64,000 nucleotides of DNA from Photobacterium obscurum. GTDB lineage: Bacteria > Pseudomonadota > Gammaproteobacteria > Enterobacterales > Vibrionaceae. Made by a program: the position numbers and the translations under genes. This document shows, piece after piece, positions 44,492 through 52,486 of the stretch. Numbering within the stretch: the stretch's first letter is position 1; each line of letters begins with the position of its first letter. The stretch covers positions 248,001-312,000 of the forward strand of contig NZ_JAKRRW010000002.1 in the NCBI RefSeq assembly GCF_026191635.1. The letters are read 5' to 3'. Below the pieces are notes generated by a model. That model did not search any database, had not been told where the DNA came from, and saw nothing but the letters and a program-made list of their open reading frames with translations.

Positions 44492-45514
44492 ATGCATGAA
44501 AATATTAGTAAAGGTTATGACTTAGGCAAAGGCATAGCAGATTTTGCAGGGAAAGACCCAAGTAAACGTGAATTAAAAGATGGTGTTGATCTGGCGGGTA
44601 ATGTTATTGATCTAACAACGAATATCGTTGACTCAACGCCGCTGGGCGAGATTCTGAAAAAGCCGATGGCGTTACTTGATGAGCACGGTATGGCTAGGCT
44701 TGAGCGCACCAAGATTGCTCAGAATGTTAAAGAGAAGTTTTCCAGTAAGATCAGCCGCGTTGTTGCTCAGAAGATGCACGCTTCAAGTATGGTAAAAGCA
44801 TCAACGGCAGATAGTGTTGGTTATTTAATGAATGTGCATTCTGATCAGGAATTTATGGATCAGAGTAAAGCCGATTTTGACAGGCATCAGGCTAATCGTG
44901 GTCATAGAATTAGACGAAAACTCCATGATAAATTTCGCGTAGCCAAGAAAAACCCAGTTAAAATCCTAATGATTCCACTGGGACTTATTCCAGATGGTGG
45001 CATTACCAAAAAAGTTGTGAGTGGTATTCAGTACCTTGGAAATAAAGGGCTTGAGACACGTAAAGCGCGTAAGAAAAAAGGTTATTCGTCAGGTAATAAA
45101 GCAGTGCTTGAGCAGCAGATGGGCTCGCGGGAAGCGCAGCGCAAGATTGCGAAATGGAAAGCCAAAGATATTGCCGAGCTTGGCCCGAAATTGCAGAGAA
45201 ATTTGTATAAGCTGAAGCAGTCAGTTGCATTGCTGGAAAGCCGCGAAGCACAGATGAACGCACAATATGCTCGTGCTCAAGCTGTCCCTGGAGGCCCTGA
45301 AGCTGCTGCAGCGCTAGCGCAGCTAAGTAAATGCAATATGGATTTAGCGATGAGTTTTCATGAAACAAAACACTATATTGAAAAAATAACCTCTATGTGT
45401 GAAGTCATGGAAGAGACGGCTTTTGAGACCCGCGCGCACATGGTGTTTCTTGATGAACTATTAGTACAAACAGAGTTGGCTATTAGAGCCAATGCAGATG
45501 CGCTTTATAAATAA
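44492..45514 (+). CDS. Unknown protein 3 of three in the T6SS operon
   Basis: The 340-residue, highly basic and mostly helical protein is not recognised. It begins MHENISKGYDLGKGIADFAGKDPSKRELKDGV. The middle is Lys/Arg-rich (RRKLHDKFRVAKKNPVKI, RKARKKKGYSSGNK). The C-terminal half has heptad-like helices (LGPKLQRNLYKLKQSVALLESREAQMNAQ, MDLAMSFHETKHYIEKITSMCEVMEE). The start is ATG with GAGGATG upstream, 128 bp after unknown protein 2. The Y-DL-K start resembles that of protein 2 (SYDLEKA). A structural or adaptor role is as likely as a toxic one. Confidence 0.6.
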   Translation: MHENISKGYDLGKGIADFAGKDPSKRELKDGVDLAGNVIDLTTNIVDSTPLGEILKKPMALLDEHGMARLERTKIAQNVKEKFSSKISRVVAQKMHASSMVKASTADSVGYLMNVHSDQEFMDQSKADFDRHQANRGHRIRRKLHDKFRVAKKNPVKILMIPLGLIPDGGITKKVVSGIQYLGNKGLETRKARKKKGYSSGNKAVLEQQMGSREAQRKIAKWKAKDIAELGPKLQRNLYKLKQSVALLESREAQMNAQYARAQAVPGGPEAAAALAQLSKCNMDLAMSFHETKHYIEKITSMCEVMEETAFETRAHMVFLDELLVQTELAIRANADALYK

Positions 45515-45528
45515 ACGATATTGATATC

Positions 45529-45575
45529 GCCCCTTGATTAACAAAGCAAGTTTGTTTGTTGGTAAATCAAGGGGC
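45529..45575 (+). other. Long hairpin after the three unknown genes
   Basis: An 11-bp perfect stem (GCCCCTTGATT at 45529-45539, complement at 45565-45575) continues inward with ACAAA/TTTGT. It lies 14 bases after the stop at 45514 and has no T-run. It may be a weak terminator, in which case the ATP-grasp gene has its own promoter within 45576-45713. Confidence 0.6.
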
Positions 45576-45713
45576 GTAACAGAGTAGAAAGAAGCTGAAT
45601 GACAATATAGTCATGGCTAAATATTTTGCGGGAAAAGCAATTTATTTAAACATCGAGTTTAAAGCTCGCTTAAAAGCAAAAGAAATTTGCTAACTAGTTA
45701 TTAGGATACGACG

Positions 45714-46868
45714 GTGAAGAATAGTCCATTTACTACAGAGCAACTTCAATGGATTCGAAGTTCACTTAAAATTGCGGTTGTGCACGGAGGGGAAAAGGCA
45801 CAATCGGATAGTTATATTTATGAAAACTTGAGCCCGCGCTCAACGAAAACCTATCAGCCGGTGGCCTGTGATATTGCCGTTGCGCTGAGGGAATCCGGCT
45901 TTAAGCATGTAGAGGTATTGCCTGAAAACCTAAATTTGCCGATGAAATTGAAAGCACTTGGTATTGATCTCGTTGTTACTAACAGCGGCGGTCTGCAAGG
46001 GTTTGACTCGATGTGCCACTTGCCGTCAATGCTGGAAATGCTGGGTGTTCCATATGTCGGCCACTCGCCAATGACAGCCGGTGTGTTGGACAATAAGCAC
46101 CTGTTTAAGCATGAAATTAACGCTGCCGGGATCCCGACGGCCCCATTCGTGACCATAGGTCATGGTGAAAGCGTTAATGATGATGCCAAGCGAGTCATGC
46201 TTGATCTTATCGAGCAGGAGTTCGGGGAAGCATTTATCGTTAAGCCGGTTTCAGGACGTGCCTCGATTCATGTTCATCCGGTATTTAACCGTGCCGATTT
46301 AGCCGAGATAGTTGAACAGGTGCAGAAAGCGACGAGCAATACGGTGATGGTCGAACCTTTCCTGTCTGGTAGAGAGTTCGTCGTTGCTGTTGCCGGGCCG
46401 ACAGTGTTTAAGGACGGCGTATTGATCGAGCGCGATCAACCCTTCTCATTTTCCATTACAGAACGTGTCCTTGCAGATGATGAGGCGATATTCACCTCAA
46501 TGGATGTCAAACCGATCACCAGCGATCGGTTATTGAAAGTAGAAGAACCGGAACTACGCAGCGCGCTGGCTGATATCGGCTCTAAAATCTTCAATCAGAT
46601 GGGCTTACATACCCTTGTTCGTGTTGATTTGAGAATGGACTCACGCGGCAAGCTGTTTGTGCTTGAGGCAAATCCAAAGCCTGATCTGAAGCGCCCAGAA
46701 GGCAGCAAGTTAAGTATTGTCTGTCATGATCTTGCGGGTGAGGGGATGAGCTATCACGATTTGATCCAGTCACTGGTCTTCAATCGACTTGCTTACCTTC
46801 ATCGGCACCGTTCAACGACTCTGGCTCACTGCTTTACTGATGAGTTCTTTAGTTTAGCCACTGCCTAG
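45714..46868 (+). CDS. ATP-grasp ligase of the D-Ala-D-Ala ligase type, in the T6SS operon
   Basis: The 384-residue cytoplasmic protein starts at GTG 45714. It has the three ATP-grasp parts: an N-terminal preATP-grasp domain (KIAVVHGG ... YENLSPRSTKTYQPVACDIAVALRESGF), the middle HLFKHEINAAGIPTAPFVTIG, FIVKPVSGRASIHVHPV and VMVEPFLSGREFVVAVAG, and the metal-binding end TLVRVDLRMDSRGKLFVLEANPKPDL. It should join a carboxylate to an amine or amino acid using ATP. It is longer and more divergent than housekeeping Ddl (about 305-365 aa), so the product is probably not D-Ala-D-Ala. It is followed after eight bases by an MFS gene, which could export the product. Confidence 0.83.
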   Translation: MKNSPFTTEQLQWIRSSLKIAVVHGGEKAQSDSYIYENLSPRSTKTYQPVACDIAVALRESGFKHVEVLPENLNLPMKLKALGIDLVVTNSGGLQGFDSMCHLPSMLEMLGVPYVGHSPMTAGVLDNKHLFKHEINAAGIPTAPFVTIGHGESVNDDAKRVMLDLIEQEFGEAFIVKPVSGRASIHVHPVFNRADLAEIVEQVQKATSNTVMVEPFLSGREFVVAVAGPTVFKDGVLIERDQPFSFSITERVLADDEAIFTSMDVKPITSDRLLKVEEPELRSALADIGSKIFNQMGLHTLVRVDLRMDSRGKLFVLEANPKPDLKRPEGSKLSIVCHDLAGEGMSYHDLIQSLVFNRLAYLHRHRSTTLAHCFTDEFFSLATA

Positions 46869-46876
46869 GAGCCGCT

Positions 46877-49090
46877 GTGAGACCTGTAAAAGATAGAATT
46901 AGGCTCATACTAGGGTTAACAGTGGTGACACTGTCACTGCTGTTGGTTTTTGTTGTGGGTTACGGCCAGGCACTTAAAAGTTATCGCCAGCTAACCACCG
47001 ATACGGTAATGGCTCAAACGGAAGCAGCACGGCTGGGCATTGAGCAAGTGCTTAACTCGGGCGTTTCCCTAGAGGATATTGCCGGTTTAAGTCAGGTCTT
47101 ACAGCCCATTGTCGAGTCAGATGTTTCCGTAACGGGATTGCGCCTGCTCTCAGGTCAGAAGCAGCTCTACCGTTTTGGCGAAACCCAAGAGTATGACAAT
47201 AGTATTTCTATACCGCTAAACAACAAATTTACTCAGGCGGGTACGCTACAGGTCGTATTGAGTGATCAGATTGTCGAGTCGACGGTCACAAAGAGTTTTC
47301 AGCCATTTATCTGGCTGATTGTTGTCCTGCTGGCAGTGTTTATTGGCAGCGTGCTTAACAGCACGCACCGAACGGTTTACCTGACCAGCTTTACCATGGT
47401 GTTTCTGGCAATGTCTGTCAGTGTCATGATATTGGTCGGCAGCCTGTATCGTGATGGTCTACAAAGCAAGGCCGTATCACTGGCTGAGGTGGTCAGCCAG
47501 CGTCTGTCGCCTATCTTGATCCATAATGTCGATCAGACATTAGTGGTAGGCATTGAATCGATGCTTGATAACTTTCGCCGGACAAATCCCGAATTATCGA
47601 AGATCGCGGTGTTCAAAAATACCCAGCTTGTGGCAACTAGCCAGCAAGGTGGAGCAATGACAGAAGTGATCTCCGATACCGGTATGCTTGATTACGCCAT
47701 CGGTACTTCTTTATCGGGTGAAGTTCACCTGACTTACAAGGCGCAAATTGTTATTGCGCAACTAGCTCGGACATTAAAGAACTTTGCCGTGCTATTTTTC
47801 GCTTGCGGGTTAGTGTGTTTTGCATTTATTCGTCTACTAAGCGGAGAAGCTAATCAAAGTCGGAATGATGTGGTTTTGGAGCGTATAAAACCATTATTTC
47901 TGGGGGCGGTATTGATGGAGTCATTAATGGCCCCTATTATGCCGCAGTATATGACCTCTGTCGCCGAATCGGCGGGGTTGGGTGCCAGTGCATCCTCGAT
48001 CTTTTTTACGCTTTACTTTCTTGGATTTGCCCTGACGTTATTGCCTGCGGCAAGGCTAATCGAAATGTATGATATTCGGCGGGTGCTGGTATTCGGTATT
48101 TTTCTGTCGAGCCTTGGTTGCGGGTTGTTGAGTATAGACCCGGGGCTAGCTGCCATCTTATCGGCACGTCTGCTCTCGGGTATTGGTCAGGCACTGATCT
48201 TTATTTCTGTCCAAGGGTATATATTGAGATTTAGTAATAAAGGGAATAAGACCCAGGCTGCAGGCATCATTGTGTTTTGCTTCAACGCCGGGTTTATTGC
48301 CGGTGCTGCGATTGGTGCGCTACTCGCAGACTATCTTGGTGATCAGGGTACCTTCACACTAGCCGCCAGTATTGGCGGGATCATGAGTCTGTTTAGCTTG
48401 TTACTTCCGTCGATGAAAGCGCGTCAGAAGCTACAAGGATCAATCATGGATAACGTGTCGGCAATGATGGCTGACTCTTGGCGTCTCATTAAAATTCCAA
48501 CGTTTATCCGGACCATGCTGCTGGTGGGGATCCCGACGAAAGCCGCGTTAACCGGTATTGTTTCATTTGCCGTACCGCTGTTATTGGCCGAGCGGGGTGT
48601 CAGCAAAGAAAGTATTGGTCAGGTGTTGATGTCATATGCTGCGATAGTGCTGCTGGTCAGTCATAAAGTTGGCCCTTGGGTTGATAAATGGGGCAATAGC
48701 AAGAAGGCGCTTTGTCTAGGGAACTTTATTGCTGGCGGAGCGTTGACGCTGCTTGCCATTGCTATGGTTATGCCGCAAAACTGGCAGATCGTTGTCGTGA
48801 TGACGTTATCGATGATGATGATGGGATTTTCGCATGGCCTGATCAATGCGCCGGTGGTGACACATGTAGTGGTGAATATGGCTGATAGCCAAGAGTCTGA
48901 TTCAGTTATCGCAGCAACGTACCGTTTTCTAGAAAGATTTGGCCATATATCCGGTTCAGTAATCGTTGGCCAGATGTTGGTGTGGCTTGGTGCCGAACAG
49001 GCAATGCTCGTTCTTGCTGGCTTCTTTATCGCAGCGTGTGTTTTGTTTGTATTCTTTGACAAGCGTGCGATTAAGGCGGTTGTATCATGA
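46877..49090 (+). CDS. MFS transporter with fused periplasmic sensor domains
   Basis: This 737-residue membrane protein is unusual. Residues 1-330 carry helix 1 (LTVVTLSLLLVFVVGY), a periplasmic segment (about 31-140), two further helices (WLIVVLLAVFIGSVL and LTSFTMVFLAMSVSVMILV), a second periplasmic segment (about 190-300) and another helix. This is a chemoreceptor or histidine-kinase-like input arrangement without a kinase. From about 335 there is a full MFS permease (APIMPQYMTSVAESAGLGAS, FFTLYFLGFALTLLPAARLIEMYDIRRVLVFG, LLSGIGQALIFISVQGYI). Ordinary MFS proteins are about 400 residues. The gene overlaps the next, a substrate-binding protein, by four bases. Transport regulated by an outside signal is inferred. 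Confidence 0.85.
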   Translation: MRPVKDRIRLILGLTVVTLSLLLVFVVGYGQALKSYRQLTTDTVMAQTEAARLGIEQVLNSGVSLEDIAGLSQVLQPIVESDVSVTGLRLLSGQKQLYRFGETQEYDNSISIPLNNKFTQAGTLQVVLSDQIVESTVTKSFQPFIWLIVVLLAVFIGSVLNSTHRTVYLTSFTMVFLAMSVSVMILVGSLYRDGLQSKAVSLAEVVSQRLSPILIHNVDQTLVVGIESMLDNFRRTNPELSKIAVFKNTQLVATSQQGGAMTEVISDTGMLDYAIGTSLSGEVHLTYKAQIVIAQLARTLKNFAVLFFACGLVCFAFIRLLSGEANQSRNDVVLERIKPLFLGAVLMESLMAPIMPQYMTSVAESAGLGASASSIFFTLYFLGFALTLLPAARLIEMYDIRRVLVFGIFLSSLGCGLLSIDPGLAAILSARLLSGIGQALIFISVQGYILRFSNKGNKTQAAGIIVFCFNAGFIAGAAIGALLADYLGDQGTFTLAASIGGIMSLFSLLLPSMKARQKLQGSIMDNVSAMMADSWRLIKIPTFIRTMLLVGIPTKAALTGIVSFAVPLLLAERGVSKESIGQVLMSYAAIVLLVSHKVGPWVDKWGNSKKALCLGNFIAGGALTLLAIAMVMPQNWQIVVVMTLSMMMMGFSHGLINAPVVTHVVVNMADSQESDSVIAATYRFLERFGHISGSVIVGQMLVWLGAEQAMLVLAGFFIAACVLFVFFDKRAIKAVVS

Positions 49091-50244
49091 TCCGATATTT
49101 ATCTCTAATCGTCTTGGTGTGGAGCTCGGGCTTATGGGCAGCTTCCCAATGGCCAATGTGGCTTGGTGAAGAGCTACAGCCTGCTGGTAAGAGCCACTGG
49201 AAGGTAAAAGCCAGCCAGGATGGTGTTGAATACTTGCCGGCAAAATCGGTTCCGAGAATATTGATGATTGTTTCACGTCAGGCAAAATCTTACGACGTTG
49301 CGATTCAGACACTGCTTGGCATCTATGGACGAGAGTTACCTCAGGCTCATATTTTAATCAGGAAACTACCAGTAGCTGAAAATGGTAGCGATGCAAAACA
49401 GTTGCTAACGGAAATGCTGTTAGATGCCGAAGACAAAACCAGCCTGATATATACCGTTGGTTCGAAAGCCACTGTCGCTGTTCGTAATGTTTATAAAGGC
49501 GGCAAGGTTGCCGTCGTATCGGTTAATGCAAAAGATCCGGTGCGATTGGGACTTATCGACAGCGATAAAGGCTCCGGTGATAACTTCGCCTTTACGTCAC
49601 TGAATTTGCCTGCAGATGTAACGCTGAGCTTTATAAAGCGCTTCAAGCCGTCGCTAAAGCAAATAGGTGTTCTATATGCCCGGAAAAATAGAAGTGCGTA
49701 TTCAACGCAATATTTGCCACTGAAGCAACTGGCAGAGAAGAGCGGGGTAAAAATCGTTCCTGTCATGGTGGATGAGGAAGAAACCTCACTTAGGCTGGCT
49801 GTGGCAATGCCCAAAGCAATACAGGAAATGCAACGTGATGATCCTACGCTGGAGAACAGCCTTTTATGGCTAACGGGCAGTTCAAGCCTGCTCTCTAGAA
49901 TGGCTGAGATCAATCACTATGCGACAGGTTTGGCCGTGATCTCTGCGGTGCCTGATGTGGTTAAAAGCGGACCAGACAGCGCACTGATGTCGTTTGGTGT
50001 GAGTTTCGTAAACAATGCGCATCAGGCCGGATTATATGGTCTGCAGATATTGAGGGGAGAAGTCAAACCAGGTGATTTGCCGGTAGGTCATATATCACCA
50101 CCAGATATTGCGATTAGCTTTGAGCAGGCACGACGAATAGAACAACAAATACCCTTTGTATTAATGGAGATGGCAAGCGATGTATACGGTACGAATGGCA
50201 GTGTTATTCGCTCGAAAGGTAAATCAATGCAGGAGCAGCAATGA
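49087..50244 (+). CDS. Periplasmic ABC-type substrate-binding protein (PF04392-like), orphan
   Basis: The 385-residue secreted protein has a signal peptide (MIRYLSLIVLVWSSGLWAAS). The two-lobed binding-protein pattern includes RILMIVSRQAKSYDVAIQTLLGIYG, LIYTVGSKATVAVRN, VAVVSVNAKDPVRLG, IGVLYARKNRSAYSTQYLPLKQLAEKSGV and NAHQAGLYGLQIL. It resembles the ABC_sub_bind (TrpX-like) family. No permease or ATPase gene lies near, so it probably senses a ligand or hands it to the upstream MFS. It overlaps the MFS gene by four bases (ATGA) and the next gene by four as well, so all are co-translated. Confidence 0.78.
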   Translation: MIRYLSLIVLVWSSGLWAASQWPMWLGEELQPAGKSHWKVKASQDGVEYLPAKSVPRILMIVSRQAKSYDVAIQTLLGIYGRELPQAHILIRKLPVAENGSDAKQLLTEMLLDAEDKTSLIYTVGSKATVAVRNVYKGGKVAVVSVNAKDPVRLGLIDSDKGSGDNFAFTSLNLPADVTLSFIKRFKPSLKQIGVLYARKNRSAYSTQYLPLKQLAEKSGVKIVPVMVDEEETSLRLAVAMPKAIQEMQRDDPTLENSLLWLTGSSSLLSRMAEINHYATGLAVISAVPDVVKSGPDSALMSFGVSFVNNAHQAGLYGLQILRGEVKPGDLPVGHISPPDIAISFEQARRIEQQIPFVLMEMASDVYGTNGSVIRSKGKSMQEQQ

Positions 50245-50972
50245 GTTTAGCGATGTTATTTAAAGCTCACTGGTTCCAGTATACCACCGCGTTTTTATTG
50301 GCTTTTGGTGTGACTTTTAATGCTTATAGCGAAGTTCGTCCTGAGCGATTATTACTCGTCACCCAAGAGTGGCGACCGTATCAATACCAGGAAGAAGGCG
50401 ATATGAAAGGCCCGGGTATTGAAAAGCTGAAATGCACTATGAAAGTCATGCAGCAGCCGTATCAGATCACGATGACAGATTGGGATCGGGCGCAGATCCT
50501 CGTAGAAGTGGGTGAGCAGCATGGTTTCTTCCTGGCATCACAAAATGCGATACGCGATAAGTATGCTGATTATTCATTGCCGGTGATGAACCAGGTGTGG
50601 AGCTGGTTTAGCTTGTCTGATTCGATTGATACCCAAAGCGCAATGTTCAAAGAAGAGGTGGCAGTTACGGCAATCTTTGGTTCGAATAAGTGGTTTTGGC
50701 TGCATAAGTCAGGTTATCGTGTTGAGAAAAAACCACGTCAGCCAACAACGCTGATTGAACTGCTGCTGGCAGGTGAAGTCGGAGCTGTGCTGGCGAACGA
50801 TTTCGTCATGAAAGATGCCATCCAAAGTCTGGGGATCAGCCACCGGGCAATTACGCGAAGTGTCGTAAAAGAAAAACCTTTAGGTGTCTACTTTTCAAAG
50901 AAATTTACCAAGCAGTACCCACTGTTTGTGAGTGAGTTTAATCAAGCAATTGCGCAGTGTGAGGAGAGGTAA
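50241..50972 (+). CDS. Periplasmic amino-acid-type solute-binding protein (SBP_bac_3), orphan
   Basis: The 243-residue secreted protein has a signal segment (FQYTTAFLLAFGVTFNAYSE). The fold is that of family 3 solute-binding proteins: RLLLVTQEWRPYQYQEEGDMKGPGIEKLKCTMK, WDRAQILVEVGEQHGFF, DYSLPVMNQVWSWFS, and AVLANDFVMKDAIQSLG. This group often binds amino acids or serves as an input domain. It is the fourth gene of the insert and overlaps the previous by four bases. Its stop is next to the FHA gene start, which ties the insert to the T6SS genes downstream. Confidence 0.82.
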   Translation: MSLAMLFKAHWFQYTTAFLLAFGVTFNAYSEVRPERLLLVTQEWRPYQYQEEGDMKGPGIEKLKCTMKVMQQPYQITMTDWDRAQILVEVGEQHGFFLASQNAIRDKYADYSLPVMNQVWSWFSLSDSIDTQSAMFKEEVAVTAIFGSNKWFWLHKSGYRVEKKPRQPTTLIELLLAGEVGAVLANDFVMKDAIQSLGISHRAITRSVVKEKPLGVYFSKKFTKQYPLFVSEFNQAIAQCEER

Positions 50973-50973
50973 T

Positions 50974-52005
50974 ATGCCGTTATCATTAAGAATTATAAGC
51001 TCTCCTGATGGAGAACCTATCTCTGAGTGGACCAAGAACTTCCCGGAAGAGGGCGGTAGTATTGGACGCTCTTACGGAACAACGATGCAATTGTCTGATG
51101 CATCAAGGGCCATCTCGGGTACCCACGCGATTATCAATCGAGGTAGCCGTGGCTACCAGGTGATGGATGTCAGTACCAACGGGCTATTTATCAACGGTAA
51201 TCACCAACCGTTGGGGAAAAACAACAGTTCGAGCCTGAATGATGGTGATGTGCTTGATCTGGGTCATTATCGATTAATGGTGTCTTGTTTTGTTCCCGAG
51301 CGAGCGACAATTAAGCCGTCATTTCCGGCACAATCCGCATCATTGGGAGAATGGGCTGACGATCCTTTTGGTGGTGAGCTGCCTGTATTGGATAAGCATG
51401 CCGAACCTGAAGTTGTTCGTCAGACTCACGCAGATGAACTGTCGTTCTCCGCTATTTCAGAACCAGCCATGTCTGGCGGTGTTGTCGACCTTGACCCTTT
51501 CGGCGATTTAGAACCTGAAGTGCTGCCGCAATTGGAATCTGTTCATGTCGATCGTTTTAATGGTGACAGCTTTAACGAGGGCAGTTTTGATGATGATCCA
51601 TTTGCCACCGAGGCGTCGGACTCTTTTGCCGCTGAGCTTGTCTCAAACCGTCTTCAGCCAGTACCGCTCCAACGTGATATTGCAGAACCTATTAGCATCT
51701 CCTCTGGCGTAGCTACTGGTATTGATGCGCAGCAGATCATCACGATGCAAGCCAAGCAGCAAGAATTAATGACACAGGCTGTTGAAATGGCGTTTGGTCG
51801 ATTAATGGACGAAATGGCACCGAGTCATCTTGAAGGGATGTTCAACGATTTAATACAGCCCGGTTTCTTTAGTCGCAAACCCGATTACTGGGAAATGTAT
51901 AAGCGTTACTTCCAACGCCAGCAAGATAACCAGGAATGGCAATTGAAGTTCAAAGCGTATTTTAGTGAAAGTTTACGTATCAAGCAGTCACTCGGAGAAA
52001 AGTGA
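50974..52005 (+). CDS. tagH: T6SS FHA-domain protein TagH/Fha
   Basis: I start at ATG 50974 (GAGGAGAGG upstream), giving 343 residues. The FHA domain (about 20-95) shows the phospho-Thr-binding motifs GRSYGTTMQLSD, ISGTHAIINRG and DVSTNGLFINGN. A variable acidic linker follows. The C-terminal T6SS-specific helical domain ends the protein (LEGMFNDLIQPGFFSRKPDYWEMYKRYFQRQQ). In other systems FHA proteins bind phosphorylated partners to promote assembly, under a PpkA-type kinase. A kinase gene lies at 58528-59202 of the same operon. Confidence 0.9.
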   Translation: MPLSLRIISSPDGEPISEWTKNFPEEGGSIGRSYGTTMQLSDASRAISGTHAIINRGSRGYQVMDVSTNGLFINGNHQPLGKNNSSSLNDGDVLDLGHYRLMVSCFVPERATIKPSFPAQSASLGEWADDPFGGELPVLDKHAEPEVVRQTHADELSFSAISEPAMSGGVVDLDPFGDLEPEVLPQLESVHVDRFNGDSFNEGSFDDDPFATEASDSFAAELVSNRLQPVPLQRDIAEPISISSGVATGIDAQQIITMQAKQQELMTQAVEMAFGRLMDEMAPSHLEGMFNDLIQPGFFSRKPDYWEMYKRYFQRQQDNQEWQLKFKAYFSESLRIKQSLGEK

Positions 52006-52006
52006 T

Positions 52007-52480
52007 ATGACAATAAAGTTAATTATGGCTCTGGCCATGCTAGCGCTTAGCGGCTGCAGTGGGTTAGCGTTTTGGCAGGATGCTTCTCCGTTGCAAGTCG
52101 TTGTCAATATTGACGCTGCCAACAACATCAACCCAAATATTGATGGTTTAGCGTCACCACTGGAAGTACGTATCTATCAGTTACAGGACAGCGAGGCATT
52201 TAGCCAGGCAAGTTTTATTGACCTGTATAGTGATGACCAAGGAGTATTAAAGGCCGGTTTGCTGTCCAAGCGCAATCTCGACAGTGTCCTGCCGAATGAA
52301 AAGCGCCAGGTTGTACTGCCTTTGATCGCCGAGACGAAATACGTCGGCGTGGTGGCGGCATTTGCTGACTATCGAGAGGCAAAAAATAAAGCATTTGTAC
52401 AAATTATGGCGGGACAGCCAGTTGTTATTGATGCCAAATTTGACGGCGTCAACGTAAGTATTACCGGTCAAGAGGACTAA
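52007..52480 (+). CDS. tssJ: T6SS outer-membrane lipoprotein TssJ
   Basis: I choose ATG 52007, giving 157 residues, because a lipoprotein signal follows (MTIKLIMALAMLALSGC with the lipidated Cys). The transthyretin-like body has LQVVVNIDAANNINPNIDGLASPLEVRIYQLQDSEAF, FIDLYSDDQGVL, the loop that contacts TssM, and KYVGVVAAFADYREAKNK. It anchors the TssLM complex to the outer membrane. RBS GGAGAAAAG precedes the start, which lies one base past the tagH stop. Confidence 0.93.
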   Translation: MTIKLIMALAMLALSGCSGLAFWQDASPLQVVVNIDAANNINPNIDGLASPLEVRIYQLQDSEAFSQASFIDLYSDDQGVLKAGLLSKRNLDSVLPNEKRQVVLPLIAETKYVGVVAAFADYREAKNKAFVQIMAGQPVVIDAKFDGVNVSITGQED

Positions 52481-52486
52481 CCAATA

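Noticed and set aside
42249..45514. Possible MIX-type T6SS effectors
   Set aside because: I looked for the MIX motif pattern in the three unknown proteins and did not see it.
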